Assembly: GCA_963826035.1 (NCBI GenBank)
Contig: CAWGVZ010000010.1
Coordinates: forward strand, 1,488,001-1,552,000
DNA length: 64,000 nucleotides
Source of the DNA: Actinophytocola sp963826035
GTDB lineage: Bacteria > Actinomycetota > Actinomycetes > Mycobacteriales > Pseudonocardiaceae
Direction: 5' to 3'
Shown here: piece after piece, positions 1 through 7,395 of the stretch
How positions within the stretch are numbered: the stretch's first letter is position 1
Layout of the letters: each line of letters opens with the position of its first letter
The notes under the pieces: model-generated
Databases searched by the model: none
Told to the model about the DNA's origin: nothing
What the model saw: the letters and a program-made list of their open reading frames with translations, nothing else
Made by a program: the position numbers and the translations under genes

Positions 1-2
1 CG

Positions 3-1310
3 TTCCGCGCCGGCTACCTGACCACCACCGGCTGGCGGCAGCTGGAGTTCACGGTGCCGGCCGGCACCACGTATCCGTTGACGTTCCGCCGGTTCTACGG
101 CGCGGAGACCGTGGCCAGCCAGAGCTACCACGGCGACCTGGTGATCGACCAGCTCACGGCGCTCGTCCCGCCGTCGCTGGACGTTCCGGTGCCGCCCGTG
201 GTGGCCGACCCGGTGATCGTCCAGGACGGCACGGCCGACGCGCCGTGGCGGTTCGCCGTGATGTCCGACGCGCAGTTCGTGGCCAGGGACCCGGACAGCG
301 ACATCGTCGCCCAGGCCCGCCGGACGCTGCGGGAGATCAGGGCCGCCCGGCCGGACTTCCTCATCATCAACGGGGACCTGGTCGACGAGGCGTCACCGGC
401 CGACTTCGCGCTGGCCAAACGGATTCTCGACGAGGAGCTGCAGGGCGAGCTGCGGTACCACTACGTGCCGGGCAACCACGAGCGGGCGGACGGCAGCCTG
501 GCGAACTTCCGCGCGGTGTTCGGCGAGACGCAGCAGACGATCGATCACCAGGGCACCCGGTTCATCACCATGGACACCTCTGCGATCAACCTGCGCGCCA
601 GCGACTGGACCCAGCTCGGCCGCCTGCGCGCCGAGCTGGACCGGGCGGCCAAGGACCGGCGGGTGAAGTCCGTGGTGCTGGTGGCGCACGTGCCGACCGA
701 CGACCCGACCCCGGCGAACGCCAGCGAGCTGTCCGACCGCAAGGAGGCGGCCACCATCGACCAGTGGCTGGCCGAGTTCCAGGACAGCACGGGCAAGGGC
801 ACGGCCTTCATCGGCGCCCACGTCGGCACGTTCCATGCCACGCACGTCGACGGTGTGCCGCATTTCGTGAACGGCAACTCCGGCAAGAACCCGTCGACCC
901 CGCCGGGCCAGGGCGGGTTCACCGGCTGGTCGATGTGGGGAGTCGACCCGCGCGGGCGCCCCGGCGACTGGATCGGCGCCGAGGTGCGCCCGCACGTCGA
1001 CGCAGTGGCCATCACCGCGCCCGAGACCGTCCCGGTCGGACAGTCCACTGTGGTCTCCGCCAGCCTGACGCAGGGCAGCCGGACGGTACCGGTCGCCTAC
1101 CCGGTGACCGCCGACTGGTCCGGCTCGCCGAACGTCCACATCGGATCGCGCGACGACCTGCGACCGTGGCACGCGGCCTGGTTCGACCCGGCGACCGGGA
1201 AGCTGACGGCGTTCCGCCCGGCCACCGTCACGCTGTCCGTGACGGTGAACGGGGTCCGCCAGCAGGCGAGGATCGCGCTGGTGGCCGAGCAGGCACGGGC
1301 TACTGGCTAG
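3..1310 (+). CDS. Metallophosphoesterase, partial (5' end outside window)
   Basis: The reading frame is open from the first bases, so the start lies upstream; the GTG at 54 is not convincing. A calcineurin-like phosphoesterase domain is visible from its metal-binding motifs: 'VMSDAQF' (first metal motif with Asp), 'INGDLVD' (GD motif) and 'PGNHE' (GNH motif), followed by a His in 'VLVAHVP' and a later 'GAHVG' that fits the last His motif. About 100 C-terminal residues ('VPVGQSTVVSASLTQG') look like a beta-sandwich, Ig-like extension, so the protein is probably secreted or surface-exposed; the signal peptide would be upstream. Substrate unknown. Its last 11 nt overlap the convergent EF-hand gene. 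The family call is firm; the role is not. Confidence 0.85.
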   Translation, partial: FRAGYLTTTGWRQLEFTVPAGTTYPLTFRRFYGAETVASQSYHGDLVIDQLTALVPPSLDVPVPPVVADPVIVQDGTADAPWRFAVMSDAQFVARDPDSDIVAQARRTLREIRAARPDFLIINGDLVDEASPADFALAKRILDEELQGELRYHYVPGNHERADGSLANFRAVFGETQQTIDHQGTRFITMDTSAINLRASDWTQLGRLRAELDRAAKDRRVKSVVLVAHVPTDDPTPANASELSDRKEAATIDQWLAEFQDSTGKGTAFIGAHVGTFHATHVDGVPHFVNGNSGKNPSTPPGQGGFTGWSMWGVDPRGRPGDWIGAEVRPHVDAVAITAPETVPVGQSTVVSASLTQGSRTVPVAYPVTADWSGSPNVHIGSRDDLRPWHAAWFDPATGKLTAFRPATVTLSVTVNGVRQQARIALVAEQARATG

Positions 1311-1857
1311 CCAGCTCGGGCAGCTCGAAGCGGCCGAACACCCAGGTGCCGGGCGCTTCCGGGTCGTCGCCGCTCCAGAACTCGGTCCACAGCTCGACGA
1401 ACTCGTCGCGCGACAGCGAACCGTCGTGGTCGCGGTCGAGCAGCGGGAACACCTCGTCGGTGTCGGTGGGCTTGCCGGACCACGTCTCGATCAGCTGGCG
1501 GTACTCGGCCGCCGAGATGGCACCGTCGCCGTTCTCGTCGATCGCGTCGAACATGGTGCTGGCGGTCGCGGTGACCGCGTCCAACTGGTCGCCGAGCTGG
1601 TCGACCACCAGGAGGACCTCGTCGATCGTGACCTTGTCGTCACGGTCGAGATCGGACACCGCGAGCAGCGTGTCCCACCACCCCATCATGATGGCGGTCA
1701 GGCGGACCCGGGCTTCGGAGTCGGGGGCCAGGCCGCGGTTGGCCGTCCATCTGGCGGTGAGAGCCTCGAAGTCGGACTGTTCCAGAAGGCCGTCGCCGTC
1801 GGCGTCCATGGCGGGAAAGACCTGGGCGACCTTGCGGCGCTGCAGTTCACTTGGCAT
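1300..1857 (-). CDS. Four-EF-hand calcium-binding protein (calerythrin-like)
   Basis: 185 residues from ATG 1857, preceded closely by a GAGG. The frame is open to 1941, but the added residues are unlike the family. Four EF-hand loops are readable: 'DADGDGLLEQSDFE' near the N-terminus, a degenerate 'DLDRDDKVTIDE', 'DENGDGAISAAEY' and 'DRDHDGSLSRDEF'. Size and four-hand layout match calerythrin, the calcium buffer or sensor of Saccharopolyspora erythraea, and related sarcoplasmic-calcium-binding-type proteins of actinomycetes. There is no signal peptide, so it is cytosolic. It stands alone and is transcribed away from the FAD oxidase gene. Loops 1, 3 and 4 keep Asp/Asn at positions 1, 3 and 5 and Glu at 12 and should bind calcium; loop 2 is less certain. 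Partner unknown. Confidence 0.9.
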   Translation of the reverse strand: MPSELQRRKVAQVFPAMDADGDGLLEQSDFEALTARWTANRGLAPDSEARVRLTAIMMGWWDTLLAVSDLDRDDKVTIDEVLLVVDQLGDQLDAVTATASTMFDAIDENGDGAISAAEYRQLIETWSGKPTDTDEVFPLLDRDHDGSLSRDEFVELWTEFWSGDDPEAPGTWVFGRFELPELASQ

Positions 1858-2090
1858 TGCCTCAGCCTGAACCGCTGGGCCTGACCACACAATTGGCCAC
1901 TCGTGTTTGCGTTTACTGCGACCGAGTGAGGTCGATGACACCGTGAGTAGATATTGTCAATCCGCCGGATGACTTGGCAATTTCACAAGCCCCCAACCAG
2001 ACGAAAGTCGGTGACGGAGAGGGCAGGTCCATTCCTAGCGTAGATATTACCGGCCGGCGCGTACTGACCAGGCGTGTCGAACCGGTCCGC

Positions 2091-2150
2091 GGGGGCCGTG
2101 GCCACGAGCCACGGCCCCCGTTCCATATTTTCCCGGCCGGTCGGGAAAAT
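2091..2150 (+). terminator. Strong hairpin plus palindrome in a divergent intergenic region
   Basis: Positions 2091-2102 and 2108-2119 are perfect 12-bp inverted arms (GGGGGCCGTGGC and its complement) with a 5-nt loop, followed on the + strand by TTCCATATTTT, the form of an intrinsic terminator. Immediately after, ATTTTCCCG (2127-2135) and CGGGAAAAT (2142-2150) form a second perfect palindrome. The rest of 1858-2212 holds no convincing gene. Because both flanking genes read outward, the structure sits in the 5' leader of the FAD oxidase gene; it could attenuate that transcript, end an unannotated + strand RNA, or be an operator. Confidence 0.55.
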
Positions 2151-2212
2151 GTCCTGAGAGCCGGGGAACTATCGGCCGACCGCCCCTTGCCTGGGCGACA
2201 CTCGGTCGCGTG

Positions 2213-3694
2213 ATGAAACGGCGAACGTTGCTCGGCGCCGGTGTCGCGGCCGCCGGACTCGGTGTGATGGGGACCGCGCGGGCCGGCGGCCCGGACTGGG
2301 CTCGGCTGCGCGCACACCTCGACGGTGACGTGGTGCTGCCGGGCGACGCGGCCTACCCGGTGGCCAAGCAGCTGGCGAGCGGCACGTTCGACCACGTCAA
2401 CCCCGCCGCGGTCGCGTACTGCGAGAGCACGGCGGACGTCCGCACCTGCCTGTTGTTCGCGCGGGACCTCGGCATCCGGGTGGCCCCGCGCAGCGGCGGA
2501 CATTCGGCGGCCGGGTACTCCACGACCACCGGTCTGGTGCTGGACACCTCGCGGCTCGACCGGGTGCACGTCGGCCCGTCGACCGTGACGTTCGGGCCGG
2601 GTCTGCAGGGGGTGGACGCGGTCGCCGCGCTGGCCCCGCACGGGTTGGCCATGATCACCGGCAACAGTCCGACCGTGCGCGCGGGCGGCTATCTCCAGGG
2701 TGGCGGACTCGGCCCGCTGAGCCGTAAGTACGGCGTCGGCTGCGACCGGCTGGTGTCCGCCGAGGTCGTGTTGGCCAGTGGTCGAGTGGTGCGCTGCGAC
2801 GCCCACACGGCGCCCGACCTGTTCTGGGCGCTGCGCGGCGGTGGCGGCGGCAACTTCGGCGTGGTCACGAGGTTCGAGGTACGCCCGGTGTCGATCACGA
2901 GGCTGCCGACGTACCTGGTCATGTGGCCGTGGGCGGCGGCCGCGCGGGTGGTGGCGGCGTATCAGGAGTGGCTGGTCCAGGCGCCCGACGACCTGGACAC
3001 GAACCTGACGATCGTGGCGCCGGGCCCGGAGCCGGTGGTGCTGGTGAGCGGTTCCTGGCTGGGTCCCGGTTCGGTGGATGCCCAGCTGGACGCGCTCATC
3101 GCCGAGGCGGGCGCGCCGCTGAGCCGAACGGTCACGGAACTGTCGTACCGGGACGCGATGATGACGACGTTCGGCTGCGCGGACAAGACGGTCGAGCAGT
3201 GCCACCGGGTCGGCGACAACCCGGCGGCCGTGCTGCCCAGACACACCTACAGCTACGGCCGCGGCCGGATGATCTCCCAACCACTCACGGCCGCGGCGAT
3301 CGACGAGGCTCTGACGGCGTTCGACGCACCGTCCGCGCCGGGCCAGTTCCGGGCGATGGGCCTGTCCGGCCTGGCCGGCCGGATGAACACCCCGGCGCGC
3401 ACGGACACGGCGTACGTGCACCGGACGAGCCTGGCGCTGTTCGGTTACGCGGCCGGTCTGCCGGGCTTCACCCCGACCCCGGAGGAACAGACGGCGAGCG
3501 ACGCCTGGCTGGACGGCGGCATGGCGGTGGCCACCCGCCACGGCAACGGCGAGAGCTACGTGAACACGGTCGACGCGCGCCTGCCCGACTGGCGGACGGC
3601 CTACTACGGCGAGAACTACGAGCGGCTGGTGCGGGTCAAGCGCCGCTACGACCCGTACACGTTCTTCCGCTTCCCCCAGGCGATCGGCACCTAG
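2213..3694 (+). CDS. Secreted FAD-linked oxidoreductase, berberine-bridge (BBE) type
   Basis: 493 residues. ATG 2213 is preferred to the GTG three bases earlier. The N-terminus has a twin-arginine signal ('KRRTLLGAGVAAAG'), so it is exported folded, with FAD. The PCMH-type FAD domain shows 'RSGGHSAAGYS', whose His is the usual covalent 8-alpha-FAD anchor, and later 'GGGLGPLSRKYG' and 'ALRGGGGGNFGVV'. The cysteine that gives a second flavin bond in bicovalent BBE enzymes is absent ('NSPTVRAGGY'), which suggests a monocovalent flavin. The C-terminal BBE motif 'RVKRRYDPYTFFRFPQ' is intact. Family members oxidise sugars, alcohols or secondary metabolites with oxygen; the substrate cannot be told from sequence. 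Monocistronic, and followed by a palindromic repeat. Confidence 0.9.
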   Translation: MKRRTLLGAGVAAAGLGVMGTARAGGPDWARLRAHLDGDVVLPGDAAYPVAKQLASGTFDHVNPAAVAYCESTADVRTCLLFARDLGIRVAPRSGGHSAAGYSTTTGLVLDTSRLDRVHVGPSTVTFGPGLQGVDAVAALAPHGLAMITGNSPTVRAGGYLQGGGLGPLSRKYGVGCDRLVSAEVVLASGRVVRCDAHTAPDLFWALRGGGGGNFGVVTRFEVRPVSITRLPTYLVMWPWAAAARVVAAYQEWLVQAPDDLDTNLTIVAPGPEPVVLVSGSWLGPGSVDAQLDALIAEAGAPLSRTVTELSYRDAMMTTFGCADKTVEQCHRVGDNPAAVLPRHTYSYGRGRMISQPLTAAAIDEALTAFDAPSAPGQFRAMGLSGLAGRMNTPARTDTAYVHRTSLALFGYAAGLPGFTPTPEEQTASDAWLDGGMAVATRHGNGESYVNTVDARLPDWRTAYYGENYERLVRVKRRYDPYTFFRFPQAIGT

Positions 3695-3711
3695 TCACGC
3701 GCGGTGCGAGC

Positions 3712-3768
3712 ATGCCTGGAACGACGCCTTACTGACGTTGAGCGTCAGGAACGACGCCTTCCAGGCAT
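3712..3768. repeat. GGAACGACGCCTT palindromic repeat, copy 1
   Basis: Outer perfect 10-bp arms ATGCCTGGAA (3712-3721) and its complement (3759-3768) enclose two direct copies of GGAACGACGCCTT and an inner perfect stem CTGACG-TTGAG-CGTCAG. It lies between two convergent gene ends. The same core recurs at 4074-4128, 22658-22682 and 50145-50203. It resembles a REP-type extragenic palindrome and could act as a bidirectional terminator. Confidence 0.85.
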
Positions 3769-3795
3769 TCGACGGGCCGACCGAAAGCGGATGTG

Positions 3796-3993
3796 CTAGA
3801 CCGGCGAGACGAACCCGGTGAGCCAGCCGGGATCGTCGCCGTCGCCACAGACCGGACACGGGAGTTCGACCATCCCGCCGGGCGCCTTCTCGATCCAGAC
3901 GGAGCCGTTGGCGGGCAGGATCATCGGCCGGAGTCGCCCGTCGTCGGCCCGCACCTGGGTGAGCTGCCGGCACCCGTGGCACACGGTCCGCAT
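3796..3993 (-). CDS. Small zinc-ribbon-like protein
   Basis: 65 residues from ATG 3993; an in-frame GTG at 4017 would add eight residues and is a real alternative because the ATG has no clear ribosome site. Two CxxC knuckles, 'CHGC' near the start and 'CPVC' about 40 residues later, predict a single bound zinc ion in a treble or zinc-ribbon fold. The segment between them ('PANGSVWIEKAPGG') has no recognised domain. Third-position GC content supports coding. No function is assignable. It is convergent with the FAD oxidase gene across a palindromic repeat, and the TetR gene lies just upstream on the same strand. Confidence 0.6.
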   Translation of the reverse strand: MRTVCHGCRQLTQVRADDGRLRPMILPANGSVWIEKAPGGMVELPCPVCGDGDDPGWLTGFVSPV

Positions 3994-4073
3994 GGTCGAT
4001 CCAACGGATTCGCTCACCTGTTCACCCAACCCGATCGGCCGCGGCGTCGCAAGTCGCCGCCCGGGTGCCTCGA

Positions 4074-4128
4074 TGCAGGGAACGACGCCTTCACTGCGTT
4101 GACCGCGGTGAAGGCGTCGTTCCCTGCA
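4074..4128. repeat. GGAACGACGCCTT palindromic repeat, copy 2, inside a gene end
   Basis: Perfect 21-bp inverted arms at 4074-4094 and 4108-4128 (outer end TGCAGGGAACGACGCC) are separated by 13 nt. This is the longest perfect copy in the window. The right arm and loop lie inside the 3' end of the TetR gene and provide its last dozen codons and stop. Same family as 3712-3768. Confidence 0.9.
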
Positions 4129-4714
4129 CGAAGACGCCCTCCCGCGCGGCGACCGCGGCCGCCGTCGCCGCGCGTCGGGCCGCCTCCTCGTCCAGCGGCA
4201 GGGCACTCGTCAGCATCCGGTAGTACAGCGGCGCCGAGACCGCGCGGATCACCTCGTGCGGGTCCGTGCCCGCCGGCACCTCACCCCGCTCCACCGCCCG
4301 CTCGACGCACGGCGCCCACTCCCCCACCCGCGTCTCGTAGAACCCGTGCAGCGCCGACGCCGTCCGTGCGTCCGTGGTCGCCGCCGCGATCACCGCGCGA
4401 AACAGCGCGCCCTGCCGATCATCCGTCAGCGTCCCCACCACCAGTCGCGCGTTCGCCAGCAGGTCCTCCGCCAGCGCGCCCAGGTCGGTCCTCGGCAGCG
4501 ACTCGGCCGCCATGTCCACCAGCAGATCGGCCACCAGCGCGGCCACCGTCCCCCACCGCCGGTACACGGTGGTCTTGCCGACCTCCGCCCGTCGTGCCAG
4601 GTCAGCCAGGTCCAGGTGCGCGAACCCGCGTTCGGCCAGGACGTCCCCCGCCGCCCGCAGCACGGCCGTCCGCACCCGGGCGGTCCGCCCGCCGGGGCGC
4701 ACCATGTCCGTCAT
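4091..4714 (-). CDS. TetR-family transcriptional regulator
   Basis: 207 residues from ATG 4714. The N-terminal TetR helix-turn-helix is clear: 'AVLRAAGDVLAERGF' followed by 'ADLARRAEVGKTTVYRRW'. The C-terminal ligand domain fits the TetR_C_11/16-like group ('LYYRMLTSALPLDEEAA'). It is divergent from the aldo/keto reductase gene at 4789 and probably represses it and itself through the palindrome at 4756-4779. The final residues 'VQGTTPSPRSTQ' are encoded by a palindromic repeat, so the native C-terminus seems to have been replaced or extended by repeat insertion; the globular domain ends before this tail. Confidence 0.92.
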   Translation of the reverse strand: MTDMVRPGGRTARVRTAVLRAAGDVLAERGFAHLDLADLARRAEVGKTTVYRRWGTVAALVADLLVDMAAESLPRTDLGALAEDLLANARLVVGTLTDDRQGALFRAVIAAATTDARTASALHGFYETRVGEWAPCVERAVERGEVPAGTDPHEVIRAVSAPLYYRMLTSALPLDEEAARRAATAAAVAAREGVFVQGTTPSPRSTQ

Positions 4715-4755
4715 AACGGGACTCCAGTTCCATTAGGGTCACCAGTCGTGCTAGC

Positions 4756-4779
4756 TTAACGGAACCAACGAACCATTAA
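4756..4779. promoter_or_regulatory. Imperfect palindrome, likely TetR operator
   Basis: TTAACGGAAC-CAAC-GAACCATTAA: 7 of 10 arm positions pair (TTAA, GG and the last C). It ends 9 nt before the reductase start codon, and GTTCCATTAGGGTC at 4727-4740 resembles its right half. Its place between a TetR gene and a divergent reductase fits autoregulated repression. Binding is inferred. Confidence 0.5.
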
Positions 4780-4788
4780 GGGGATCTC

Positions 4789-5814
4789 ATGGAATACCGA
4801 CGGCTGGGCGCGTCCGGTCTGCACGTGCCCGCGCTCTCGTTCGGCGCCGGCACCTTCGGCGGCCGGGGCGATCTCTTCGGCAACTGGGGCACCACCGACG
4901 CGACCGAGGCCCGCCGGCTGGTCGACATCTGCCTCGACGCGGGTGTCACGCTCTTCGACTCGGCCGACGTCTACTCCGACGGCGCCTCCGAGGAGGTGCT
5001 CGGCGCGGCCGTCCGCGGCCGCCGGGACCAGGTCCTCCTGTCGACCAAGCTGGGCCTGCCCACCGACGCCGGCGCCGGCACCTCCCGCTCCCGCCTGCTC
5101 ACCGGCACCGAAGCCGCCCTGCGCCGGCTGGGCACCGACCACCTCGACCTGTTGCAACTGCACGCCTTCGACGCCGGCACCCCGATCGAGGAGACACTGT
5201 CCACACTGGACGACCTGGTGCGAGCCGGAAAGGTTCGCTACGTGGGCGTGTCGAACTTCTCGGGCTGGCAGCTCATGAAGTCCCTCGCCGCGGCCGAACG
5301 GCACGGCTACCCGCGCTACATCGCGCACCAGGTGTACTACTCGCTCGTCGGCCGGGACTACGAGTGGGACCTGATGCCCGTCGGCCTCGACCAGGGCGTC
5401 GGCGCACTCGTGTGGAGCCCGCTCGGCTGGGGCCGGCTGACCGGCCGCATCCGCCGCGGCCAGCCGCTGCCGGCGGCCAGCCGGCTGCACCGCACGGCCG
5501 AGTTCGGCCCGCCGGTGGCCGACGAGCACCTGTACGACGTGGTCGACGCCCTGGACGAGATCGCCGGGGAGACCGGCCGCGCGGTGCCGCAGGTCGCCCT
5601 GAACTGGTTGCTGCGCCGGCCGACCGTGGCATCGGTGATCATCGGCGCGCGCAACGAGGAGCAGCTGCGGCAGAACCTCGGCGCGGTCGGCTGGGAGTTG
5701 ACCACCGACCAGGTCGCCAGGCTGGACAAGGCGAGCGCGGTCACCGCGCCCTACCCGCACTTCCCCTACGAACGCCAGGCCGGGTTCGCCCAGCTCAACC
5801 CGCGCGCCGTCTGA
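4789..5814 (+). CDS. Aldo/keto reductase
   Basis: 341 residues. The NADPH-dependent (alpha/beta)8-barrel family is recognised from 'MEYRRLGASGLHVPALSFG' at the start, the catalytic tetrad in 'FDSADVYSDG' (Asp and Tyr), 'LLSTKLG' (Lys) and 'LLQLHAFD' (His), and the C-terminal cofactor stretch 'SVIIGARNEEQLRQNL'. It belongs to the YajO/tas-like subgroup that reduces aldehydes and ketones; the substrate is unknown. A GGGGAT sequence lies about 5 nt before ATG 4789. It is transcribed divergently from the TetR gene, which suggests induction by a carbonyl or xenobiotic ligand. Confidence 0.92.
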   Translation: MEYRRLGASGLHVPALSFGAGTFGGRGDLFGNWGTTDATEARRLVDICLDAGVTLFDSADVYSDGASEEVLGAAVRGRRDQVLLSTKLGLPTDAGAGTSRSRLLTGTEAALRRLGTDHLDLLQLHAFDAGTPIEETLSTLDDLVRAGKVRYVGVSNFSGWQLMKSLAAAERHGYPRYIAHQVYYSLVGRDYEWDLMPVGLDQGVGALVWSPLGWGRLTGRIRRGQPLPAASRLHRTAEFGPPVADEHLYDVVDALDEIAGETGRAVPQVALNWLLRRPTVASVIIGARNEEQLRQNLGAVGWELTTDQVARLDKASAVTAPYPHFPYERQAGFAQLNPRAV

Positions 5815-5859
5815 CCGGGTACGGTCTGTTCCACGGGTGTCAAACTTCCTGGGGGAACG

Positions 5860-7395
5860 ATGAAAGCCCTGTTTCTCGCCGCTCTGCCGCTCATCGCGCT
5901 CGTGGGTTTCACGAGCCCCACGCAGGCCGAACCGGCACCCACCTGCGATGCGATGACCGCGCCCTCGGTGCCCGGCGCGACCGTGACCGGTGTGACCGGT
6001 GTCGTGCGTCGGGACTACGAGGTCCCGCCGCCGTTTCCCGGCATCCCACCGATCACCGACATCCCCGACTTCTGCGAGGTGACCATCACCCTCACCCACC
6101 CGGGCGCCGGCGACCACGTGACCGTCGAAACGTGGCTGCCGCTGGAGACCTGGTCCGGCCGCTTCCAGGGCACGGGCGGCGGTGGGTACGCGGCCACCAT
6201 CGGCGACTCGATGCTCGCGGATGCGGTGAAGGGCGGCTACGCGGCCGCGGCCACCGACGGCGGGCTCGGGCCGGACCCGTTCGGGAAGCCGGACTGGTTC
6301 CTGACCCCCGAGGGCGACGACCTGTTCACGAACTTCGCGTCCCGTTCGGTGCACGACATGACGGTGGCCGGCAAGGCGGTCACCGCCTGGTTCTACGAGC
6401 GGCCGGCCGACTACTCGTACTGGAACGGCTGCTCGACCGGCGGCCGGCAGGGAATGATGGAGGCCCAACGCTTTCCGGACGACTACGACGGCATCAACGC
6501 GGCCGCGCCCGCGATAAACTGGGACCGGTTCATCATGGCCGACCACTGGCCCCAGGTGGTCATGCGGCAGGAACGCAACCTGATGTCGCCGTGCGAGCTG
6601 GAGGCGTTCCGGACAGCCGCGGTCGCGGCGTGCGACCTGGACGACCGGGTGGCCGACGGGATCATCAGCGACCCGGCCACGTGCCGATACGACCCGCGCA
6701 CCCTGGTGGGCACGACCATCGAGTGCGATGGCCAGCAGGTCACCATCAGCCGGGCCGACGCCGAGGTGGTCGCCAAGATCTGGGCAGGCCCGCGCGGCCG
6801 GCACGGCGAGTGGCTCTGGTTCGGCCTGACGAAGGGCTCCTCGTTCGCCGGCGTCGCCACCGCGGACCTCCCGTTCCCCATCTCCGCCGACTGGATCACG
6901 CACTTTCTCAAGCGGGACCCCGAGTTCGACCTCGCCGGCGTCAGCTACCGGGACTTCGAGCGGCTGTTCGTCCAGTCGGTGGTCGAGTACGGCCGGACCA
7001 TCGGCACGGCAGACCCGGATCTGTCCGACTTCCGCGACGCCGGTGGCAAGATTCTTACCTGGCACGGCCAGGCTGACGACGTGATCTTTCCGGGCGGGAC
7101 CGTGCGTTATCGTTCGCATGTCGAGCGAGTCATGGGTGGACGGTCCGAAGTGGACAAGTTCTACCGGGTCTTCCTGGCGCCGGGCGTTCAGCATTGTGGC
7201 GGCGGCGGGCCGACGCCGGTCGACCCGATGGCAGCGCTGGTCGCGTGGGTCGAACGTGGCTCGCCGCCGGAGGTGCTGCCGGCAGCTGATGGGATCGTGA
7301 CGCGCGATCTGTGCCGGTATCCGTTGGTCTCCCGTTACTCCGGCCATGGCGATCCGAACTCGGCGGCCAGCTACCGCTGCGCGCGGACGTACTAG
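5860..7395 (+). CDS. Secreted tannase/feruloyl-esterase family hydrolase
   Basis: 511 residues with a Sec signal peptide ('LFLAALPLIALVGFTSPTQA', cleavage near residue 23) and a GGGGGA ribosome site 4 nt before the start. The tannase-family nucleophile motif 'GCSTGGRQG' is intact, including the Cys that pairs with a second Cys next to the catalytic His ('GVQHCGGGG'); the acid is in 'HGQADDVIFPGG'. The family hydrolyses gallate, ferulate or other aromatic esters outside the cell. Feruloyl esterase activity would fit the hydroxycinnamate-type operon at 39.8-49.2 kb, but the substrate is inferred. Monocistronic. Its stop codon overlaps that of convergent hemF in the tetranucleotide CTAG. Confidence 0.9.
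   Translation: MKALFLAALPLIALVGFTSPTQAEPAPTCDAMTAPSVPGATVTGVTGVVRRDYEVPPPFPGIPPITDIPDFCEVTITLTHPGAGDHVTVETWLPLETWSGRFQGTGGGGYAATIGDSMLADAVKGGYAAAATDGGLGPDPFGKPDWFLTPEGDDLFTNFASRSVHDMTVAGKAVTAWFYERPADYSYWNGCSTGGRQGMMEAQRFPDDYDGINAAAPAINWDRFIMADHWPQVVMRQERNLMSPCELEAFRTAAVAACDLDDRVADGIISDPATCRYDPRTLVGTTIECDGQQVTISRADAEVVAKIWAGPRGRHGEWLWFGLTKGSSFAGVATADLPFPISADWITHFLKRDPEFDLAGVSYRDFERLFVQSVVEYGRTIGTADPDLSDFRDAGGKILTWHGQADDVIFPGGTVRYRSHVERVMGGRSEVDKFYRVFLAPGVQHCGGGGPTPVDPMAALVAWVERGSPPEVLPAADGIVTRDLCRYPLVSRYSGHGDPNSAASYRCARTY

Noticed and set aside
245..1870. Long + strand frame of 541 codons over the first genes
   Set aside because: It crosses the phosphoesterase in another frame and then runs antisense through the EF-hand gene; composition is Arg/Gly/Pro-rich shadow coding.
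1913..3541. 542-codon minus-strand frame opposite the FAD oxidase
   Set aside because: Antisense shadow; the + strand product has clear FAD and BBE motifs.
4756..7347. 863-codon minus-strand frame
   Set aside because: Lies opposite two well-supported + strand genes (aldo/keto reductase and tannase-like); His/Arg/Val-rich composition typical of antisense frames in high-GC DNA.
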